Positions 44,420 through 48,956 of a DNA stretch of 48,956 bases are shown here, one piece after another. The DNA comes from Micrococcales bacterium. GTDB lineage: Bacteria > Actinomycetota > Actinomycetes > Actinomycetales > CAWJMD01. Made by a program: the position numbers and the translations under genes. How positions within the stretch are numbered: the first letter of the stretch is position 1; the number at the start of each line of letters is the position of its first letter. The notes under the pieces are model-generated. The model was not told the DNA's origin and searched no databases. It saw nothing but the letters and a program-made list of their open reading frames with translations. The stretch covers positions 1-48,956 of the forward strand of contig PDSI01000105.1 in assembly GCA_002748415.1 (NCBI GenBank), read 5' to 3'.

Positions 44420-44443
44420 CAGCGTAGACAGTACGGTGGCGCA
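44420..44443. promoter_or_regulatory. Back-to-back promoters for tRNA-Sec and selD
   Basis: A minus-strand -10 (TACGCT, 44426-44421) ends seven bases before the tRNA 5' end. A plus-strand -10 (TACGGT, 44432-44437) ends six bases before the selD ATG at 44444. Both fit TAnnnT with normal spacing. The selD mRNA would then begin at or next to its start codon, as leaderless mRNAs do. The -35 elements are weak. Confidence 0.45.
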
Positions 44444-45502
44444 ATGACGACTACGACCGAATCGCCGCGGTTGACTGAAGTCGTAGCTGGGGGAGGGTGC
44501 GCCTGCAAGATCCCTGCCGCTCAGTTGGAGACGCTGGTGGCCGGCCTGGCCGGGCAGGAGCATCCAGAGCTGCTGGTGGGCCTCAACGACGGTGACGACG
44601 CGGCCGCCGTGCGGTTGCCGGGTGACTTCGGATGGGGGGTGGGTGAGCCTGGTGTGAGTCAGCCTGGCGTCAGTGTGCACGGTGGCCTGGCGATCGTGTC
44701 GACGGCGGACTTCTTCACCCCCGTGGTCGACGACCCCTACGACTGGGGCCGGATCGCGGCCGCGAACGCGTTGTCGGACGTGTACGCCATGGGCGCGCGG
44801 CCGATCCTGGCCATCAACCTGCTGGCCTGGCCGGTGGACCGGCTGGACCCGCAGCTGATTCCGGAGGTGCTGCGAGGTGGGCTGGATGTGGCTACCCAGG
44901 CCTGCTGCCCGGTGGCCGGCGGGCACAGCATCACCGCGCCGGAACCGCTGTACGGGATGGCGGTCACCGGCCACGCGCCGGCGGACCGGCTGCTGCGTAT
45001 CGATGCGGCGCAGCCCGGCCTGCCGCTGAGCCTCACCAAACCGCTCGGGGTCGGTGTGCTGAACAACCGGCACAAGCGAACCGGTGTGGTATTCGCCGAG
45101 GCGGTCGAGTCGATGGTGACGCTGAACGACACCGCGGCGCAGGCGGCGGTCGCGGCCGGGGTACAAGCGTGCACTGATGTCACCGGGTTCGGGCTGCTGG
45201 GGCACCTGTACAAGATGTGCCGGGCGTCCGGGGTGAGCGCGGTGGTCGATGTGGCCGCAGTGCCGGTGTTCGATGCGGCCCGGCGCTCGCTGGCGGAAGG
45301 GTTCGTTCCGGGGGGCACGCGACGCAACCTGGACTGGGTGCGCGAGCACCTGGACGTCGGCCCCGGCGTCGGTGAGGCGGACCTGTTGTTGCTGGCGGAC
45401 GCGCAGACCAGCGGTGGGCTGCTGGTGGTCGGAGAAGTACCAGGGTCGCCGGTCATCGGGTACACCGAGCCGATGGGGGAGCGCGCGATCCGGGTGCGGT
45501 AG
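44444..45502 (+). CDS. selD: Selenide, water dikinase SelD
   Basis: SelD makes selenophosphate, the selenium donor for SelA, from selenide and ATP. The 352-residue protein has the active-site segment VVAGGGCACKIPAAQLETLV, in which C19 and K22 match the E. coli catalytic Cys17 and Lys20; it uses Cys, so it is not itself a selenoprotein. Other motifs are GLNDGDDAAAVRL, STADFFTPVVDDPYDWGRIAAANALSDVYAMGARPI, AGGHSITAPEPLYGMAV, DVTGFGLLGHL and LLLLADAQTSGGLL. ATG 44444 is the start; upstream in-frame sequence overlaps the tRNA. The TAG stop abuts the next small ORF. Confidence 0.97.
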   Translation: MTTTTESPRLTEVVAGGGCACKIPAAQLETLVAGLAGQEHPELLVGLNDGDDAAAVRLPGDFGWGVGEPGVSQPGVSVHGGLAIVSTADFFTPVVDDPYDWGRIAAANALSDVYAMGARPILAINLLAWPVDRLDPQLIPEVLRGGLDVATQACCPVAGGHSITAPEPLYGMAVTGHAPADRLLRIDAAQPGLPLSLTKPLGVGVLNNRHKRTGVVFAEAVESMVTLNDTAAQAAVAAGVQACTDVTGFGLLGHLYKMCRASGVSAVVDVAAVPVFDAARRSLAEGFVPGGTRRNLDWVREHLDVGPGVGEADLLLLADAQTSGGLLVVGEVPGSPVIGYTEPMGERAIRVR

Positions 45503-45688
45503 TTGGCTGGCTACGAAGACGAGAGCTTCGAATGGCTCGGATGTCCTCTCGTACTGATGCAGGTCCGCGACGACTCTGTACGGCTGGACAACTGGTCGCG
45601 CTATGTCGAGCGTGAATTGGGGCTGTGTGTCCGAAAGCGGGCACTCTTCTGGGCAGGAGCATCGACCGGTGATCGCTCTGCCGAATGA
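45503..45688 (+). CDS. Hypothetical 61-residue ORF after selD
   Basis: A TTG-started ORF begins directly after the selD stop and could be translated by reinitiation. It reads MAGYEDESFEWLGCPLVLMQ and onward through RLDNWSRYVERELGLC. Third-base GC looks lower than in selD. No family is recognised, no ribosome binding site is seen, and it may be a decayed fragment or not a gene at all. Confidence 0.25.
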   Translation: MAGYEDESFEWLGCPLVLMQVRDDSVRLDNWSRYVERELGLCVRKRALFWAGASTGDRSAE

Positions 45689-45725
45689 GTTCACGCGTGC
45701 AGTCGGCACGGTGCAGTCCGCGGGG

Positions 45726-46253
45726 TCACATGTGGTGAAGGGTTTGCTGGTCCTCGAACCAGCGGAGTGCATGGTTCAGGCTTGACAGACCGTAGTCCAG
45801 GGTCGCTCGTTGGTACAGCGCGACCTCTTGCAGTTGCTCGGGGACGTCCTCCGAGGCGATCTTTGCCTCCAGGGCCTTGAACCTGCGGAGCTCGGATTCG
45901 AGCCGTTGGGAGATCGCGGTGAGCACGAGGGCTCGGTCTTCGCGATCGACGAAGCCCAGGAAGTACAGCCGCGAAAGTGCCTCGGTTTCCACGTCACCCT
46001 TGATGTCGTCGGTCATCCACTCCAGGAACTTGCGCCGACCGGCGGCGGTGATCACGTACTCCTTGCGGCCACGAGGACCGGGTGGCCCGTCGGCGGCTTT
46101 GATCGCCCCCTCCTCGGCGAGGCCGTCAAGTGCGCGTTTGATGCTGCCTGAGCTGGCTGCGTAGAAGAGAGAGACCCCGGACTCGAACGCCTTGATGAGG
46201 TCGTACAGGCTCATTCGAGAGATGTGCAGGAACCCCAGGATCACGTAGGCCAT
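45726..46253 (-). CDS. PadR-family transcriptional regulator
   Basis: This is a small winged-helix repressor of the PadR type. The core MAYVILGFLHISRMSLYDLIKAFESGVSLFYAASSGSIKRALDGLAEEGAI is followed by the wing (GPRGRKEYVITAAGRRKFLEWM) and a C-terminal dimerisation helix region (LVLTAISQRLESELRRFKALEAKI). Length is 175 residues from ATG 46253, which has a TAAGG site upstream; an ATG at 46286 in the same frame would add 11 residues but lies inside the operator palindrome. It diverges from the ABC transporter it probably controls. Confidence 0.9.
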   Translation of the reverse strand: MAYVILGFLHISRMSLYDLIKAFESGVSLFYAASSGSIKRALDGLAEEGAIKAADGPPGPRGRKEYVITAAGRRKFLEWMTDDIKGDVETEALSRLYFLGFVDREDRALVLTAISQRLESELRRFKALEAKIASEDVPEQLQEVALYQRATLDYGLSSLNHALRWFEDQQTLHHM

Positions 46254-46277
46254 GGGCACGACCTTACCGTGCTGCCT

Positions 46278-46306
46278 CATAGACATGTATGGTAGACATG
46301 TCTATG
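46278..46306. promoter_or_regulatory. Likely PadR operator between divergent promoters
   Basis: CATAGACATG at 46278-46287 and its complement CATGTCTATG at 46297-46306 form a perfect 10-base inverted repeat with a 9-base centre. PadR regulators commonly bind ATGT...ACAT palindromes, and ATGT-N7-ACAT occurs inside it. Candidate -10 elements lie in the centre on both strands: TATGGT (plus, 46288-46293) and TACCAT (minus, 46294-46289). One bound dimer could therefore repress both padR and the transporter. Confidence 0.65.
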
Positions 46307-46459
46307 AGCAATATTGTGCACTGCTGGACACGGAACTCGGCGATTCGCGGGCCACGGGCGTGCGGGCCCGCCGTGGTTAAGGGACCGGAGTGCTGACGAA
46401 GATCGGCCGGCACGCCACCCCGCAGTGACCGGGCGGTGTGAGATGGGGTTTGAGGTGGC

Positions 46460-47407
46460 ATGGCTCTGATCGAGATCCAGGACGTGACCAAGACATTCAC
46501 CGCGAGAAAGGCCGTGACGGTCGCCAACGACGGGGTCTGCCTGAGCGTTGAGGCAGGCACCGTTGTCGGCCTGTTCGGCCACAACGGGGCGGGCAAGACG
46601 ACGATCGTCAACCAGTTGTTGGGCCTGTTGCAGCCCGACTCGGGATCGATCGTGGTCGCGGGGGAGGACGTCGTTGCCAACCGCAACCGCGGCCGATACT
46701 TGTGCTCCGTCCAGCCCCAGGCCAGGACACCGTTGGGTGAGCTCACGCCGCGGGCGGTGACCCGGACGATGGGCCGGTTGCGAGGCGCCTCCCATAGGCA
46801 GGTGGACGACCGCATGGATCAGCTGTTCGATCGCCTCGACATCGCCAGATGGGCCGACGTGCCGGGAAACAAACTGTCCGGTGGCGTGCTGCGCCTCACC
46901 GGGTTCTGCATGGCGGCAGTCCAGCCGGGCAAGGCGGTCGTCCTCGACGAGCCGACCAACGACGTCGATCCGGTACGTCGCCGTCGTCTGTGGGGTGCTA
47001 TCCGTGACCTCACCCTCGATGGAACCGCCGTGCTCCTGGTGACGCACAGCATCGGTGAGGCCGAGAGCGCAGTGGATGGGGTGGTGATCCTCAACGAGGG
47101 CAGGGTCGTGATTCAGGGTGACGCGAAGCGCGTCAGGGCCGAGACCGTCGGAAACCGGATGAAGCTTGCGGCGGCGATGCGGCCGGGCGTGACCCACTGT
47201 CGGCGTCCCCGGTGGGTCTCGGAATGGGACGTCATCGACGGGCGGCTCAGGTGCGCCTTCGACGGCGCGCAGGCGGTCGAGGCGATCCGTTGGGCCAAGG
47301 AACAGCACCAGCGCGGGGTCATCGACGACTATTCGATCCGCGAGATGACTCTGGAGGACACCTACATCGAGTTACTGGGCAGGACGGAAGCGGGCGTCGA
47401 TGTCTGA
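46460..47407 (+). CDS. ABC transporter ATP-binding protein
   Basis: This is the nucleotide-binding subunit of a small ABC exporter. The 315-residue protein has Walker A GHNGAGKTT (about residues 40-48), the signature LSGGVLRL, Walker B AVVLDEPTNDVDP and the H-loop LLVTHSIGEAES. The LSGG signature is followed by V rather than the usual Q. About 90 extra C-terminal residues follow the ATPase, as in drug and antibiotic exporters. The ATG start at 46460 lies 154 bases after the PadR operator. The stop overlaps the permease ATG by eight bases. Confidence 0.93.
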   Translation: MALIEIQDVTKTFTARKAVTVANDGVCLSVEAGTVVGLFGHNGAGKTTIVNQLLGLLQPDSGSIVVAGEDVVANRNRGRYLCSVQPQARTPLGELTPRAVTRTMGRLRGASHRQVDDRMDQLFDRLDIARWADVPGNKLSGGVLRLTGFCMAAVQPGKAVVLDEPTNDVDPVRRRRLWGAIRDLTLDGTAVLLVTHSIGEAESAVDGVVILNEGRVVIQGDAKRVRAETVGNRMKLAAAMRPGVTHCRRPRWVSEWDVIDGRLRCAFDGAQAVEAIRWAKEQHQRGVIDDYSIREMTLEDTYIELLGRTEAGVDV

Positions 47408-48128
47408 CGGGAACTTCGGGCTCGTTGCCGGGTTACAGGCACGCAAGTACGGCGGTTACCTCGTCGTCTTCGGCGTGATCATGATCATCGTCGCGCTGGG
47501 TGTGGTCATCGGTTTCTCCTTCCTGCTGTCCTCGCCGAACAGCGGGCAGATGCTCTATCTGGCGACCGGTGCGCCCACGATCGTCCTCATCATGACGGCG
47601 TTGGTGACCGTCCCGATGCAGAACGCCGGGGCGAAACTTGCCGGCTACACCGACTTCATCAAGTCCCTCCCGTGCAGTCGAAGGCAGTTCCTGCTGGCCG
47701 AGGTACTCATTTGGGCGGCCGTGACCGTGCCTGCCATCGTCGTCTCAGTGTTCGTGGCGCACCTGCTGTTCCACCCCGGATTCTCCGTGTCCTGGACGAT
47801 CATCCCGGCGTACCTGCTCATGGTGGCGTCGTGTTTCGGCATCGGGTACGGCTACTCGTTCGTCCTGCCAGCCGAACCCGCCATGGCCCTATCCCAGGTC
47901 ATCGCCTTTACCGCGCTGATGTTCTCGCCCATCAACTTCCCGATTGAACGGCTACCCGACTGGCTGCAATCCCTGCACCTAGCGCTGCCGCTCTACCACA
48001 TGGCCGAGGTCATGCGCGCGTCCCTCGCGAACGAGACGTTCCACGCCGAACCGATCAGCTACGTCGTGCTCGTTGTCTGGGCGGTACTGGGATTCCTCGG
48101 GGCGATCCGCTTCCTCGAGCGCGCCTGA
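47400..48128 (+). CDS. ABC-2 type transporter permease
   Basis: The 242-residue protein has six membrane segments (for example YLVVFGVIMIIVALGVVIGFSFLL, LIWAAVTVPAIVVSVFVAHLLF, IIPAYLLMVASCFGIGYGYSF and YVVLVVWAVLGFLGAIRFL) and matches ABC-2 type permeases. It ends in FLERA, a common ending in this group. It would pair with the ATPase before it to export an unknown compound. Overlapping start codon and adjacent PadR regulator suggest an inducible efflux unit. Confidence 0.88.
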   Translation: MSDGNFGLVAGLQARKYGGYLVVFGVIMIIVALGVVIGFSFLLSSPNSGQMLYLATGAPTIVLIMTALVTVPMQNAGAKLAGYTDFIKSLPCSRRQFLLAEVLIWAAVTVPAIVVSVFVAHLLFHPGFSVSWTIIPAYLLMVASCFGIGYGYSFVLPAEPAMALSQVIAFTALMFSPINFPIERLPDWLQSLHLALPLYHMAEVMRASLANETFHAEPISYVVLVVWAVLGFLGAIRFLERA

Positions 48129-48129
48129 A

Positions 48130-48160
48130 CGCGGCGACTGTCGCCGTCGGCAGCGCCGCG
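48130..48160 (+). terminator. Hairpin terminator after the ABC operon
   Basis: CGCGGCG at 48130-48136 pairs with CGCCGCG at 48154-48160, with an inner CTG/CAG pairing. It starts directly after the permease stop. There is no T-run, as is common in GC-rich actinobacteria. Confidence 0.4.
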
Positions 48161-48460
48161 ATAGCCACCGCAGTGAGTCATGCTGCAAACAAGGCCAGCC
48201 GGCCACTGGGGTGTGCGCTGTCCGCGGGAAGCAACGGGCGTTTGCGGAACACCGGGTGCGGCCATGGCCTGCCGGGAGCAGTGGCGCACCGTGGCGTGTT
48301 TCCTCCGACCCTTGGTGGCAGCTCTGGCGATGACGGCCTCCTCGCCCGGCAGGTCTCGTCACGCCCCATCGCCGCCCGGCATACACTCGGATCACGGCCG
48401 GCCCGCCCGGGCTCTTCCCCTTGGCCGCCACCTGTCCGATGTTGGGAGAGTCGCCCACCC
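48161..48460. other. Non-coding region before dnaE1
   Basis: These 300 bases between the ABC operon and dnaE1 show no gene. A possible -10 element TACACT is at 48382-48387 without a good -35. I see no other structure. Confidence 0.45.
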
Positions 48461-48956
48461 ATGGCCGCATCCGGTGAGTCGTTCGCGCACCTGCACTGCC
48501 ACACCGAGTACTCCATGCTCGACGGCGCCGCCCGGGTGGACGATCTGCTGGCCGCCGCCGCCGAGATGGGCATGCCGGCGCTGGCCATCACCGACCACGG
48601 GTTCATCTTCGGCGCCTACGAGTTCTGGAAGAAGGCGGCCAAATACAACGTCAAGCCCGTCATCGGCCTGGAGGCCTATCTCACCCCCGGCACCCATCGT
48701 ACGGACAAGACCCGCGTACATTTCGGTGGCGGTGGCCGGGACGACGTCTCCGGCGGCGGCGCCTACACCCACTTCACCGTGCTGTCGCGCAACAACACCG
48801 GGATGCACAACCTGTTCCGGCTCGCCTCACGCGCCAGTCTTGAAGGTCATTACTTCAAGCCGCGCATGGACATGGAGCTGCTGGAGACCTACGCCGACGG
48901 CCTCATCGCCACCACTGGTTGCGCGTCCGGGGAGGTCCAGACCCGGCTGCGGCTCG
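48461..48956 (+). CDS. dnaE1: DNA polymerase III alpha subunit DnaE1 (N-terminal part)
   Basis: This is the start of the main replicative polymerase; the window ends after about 165 codons, within the PHP domain. FAHLHCHTEYSMLDGAARVDDLL carries the first metal-binding histidines. ALAITDHGFIFGAYEFWKKA, PVIGLEAYLTPG, HFTVLSRNNTGMHNLFRLAS and GLIATTGCASGEV are the usual actinobacterial DnaE sequence. The ATG at 48461 is the standard start. In related genomes this gene lies close to lspA and rluD; here about 8.9 kb intervene. Confidence 0.96.
   Translation, partial: MAASGESFAHLHCHTEYSMLDGAARVDDLLAAAAEMGMPALAITDHGFIFGAYEFWKKAAKYNVKPVIGLEAYLTPGTHRTDKTRVHFGGGGRDDVSGGGAYTHFTVLSRNNTGMHNLFRLASRASLEGHYFKPRMDMELLETYADGLIATTGCASGEVQTRLRL

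Noticed and set aside
44283..44444. N-terminal extension of selA by 54 codons
   Set aside because: The extension would run through the tRNA-Sec gene; the start at 44282 gives the family N-terminus.
45540..45555. Short match to 23S rRNA sequence (CCTCTCGTACT)
   Set aside because: Only 11 bases match and the flanks do not, so it is taken as coincidence.

Overview
The window is GC-rich chromosomal DNA from an actinobacterium (Actinomycetota). The main evidence is a complete division and cell-wall (dcw) cluster in actinobacterial order, ending in sepF, yggT and a DivIVA/Wag31 gene. Other support comes from DUF3040, DUF6504 and SAV_6107-type HEPN genes, frequent GTG starts, TAnnnT-type -10 elements, and a MurE with the DNPR motif, which implies meso-diaminopimelate peptidoglycan. 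I cannot name the genus.

Layout. 1-555: 3' part of an IS3-family insertion sequence, cut by the window edge. 750-3610: a DUF4126 membrane protein and argS, both on the minus strand, with a 51-bp palindromic repeat element between them. 3611-4075: a non-coding region with several strong inverted repeats, including two mutually exclusive hairpins, probably the leader of the next operon. 4076-11190: a plus-strand cassette of DUF6504, HEPN protein, DnaE2-like polymerase, methyltransferase and DinB, which looks like a translesion-synthesis module. 11442-16459: DUF3040 (plus), then a minus-strand MoxR/DUF58/transglutaminase operon.

16560-37211 is the dcw cluster: mraZ with its operator repeats, a structured leader before rsmH, then ftsL, a small ORF, ftsI, murE, murF, mraY, murD, ftsW, murG, murC, ftsQ, a promoter, ftsZ, pgeF, yggS, sepF, yggT and wag31. 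Most neighbours overlap by 4 bp, which implies translational coupling. The cluster carries the cytoplasmic and lipid-linked steps of peptidoglycan precursor synthesis (murC-G, mraY), the septal synthase (ftsW/ftsI), the divisome scaffold (ftsL, ftsQ) and the Z-ring with its anchors (ftsZ, sepF, wag31).

37347-39596: a DksA/TraR zinc-finger protein with a histone-H1-like tail, lspA and an RluD-type pseudouridine synthase. 39597-40071 is non-coding and holds a second, inverted copy of the palindromic element. 40072-48128 looks accessory: a siderophore-interacting reductase, the selenocysteine system (selB, selA, tRNA-Sec, selD) and a PadR-regulated ABC exporter. The window ends in the first 165 codons of dnaE1.

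Points most worth attention are the bistable leader before the polymerase cassette, the inverted pair of palindromic elements, a small ORF that looks like a split-off N-terminal tail of FtsI, the 30-bp divergent tRNA-Sec/selD promoter region, and repeated in-frame minisatellites at gene ends. No CRISPR array, rRNA or prophage was seen.
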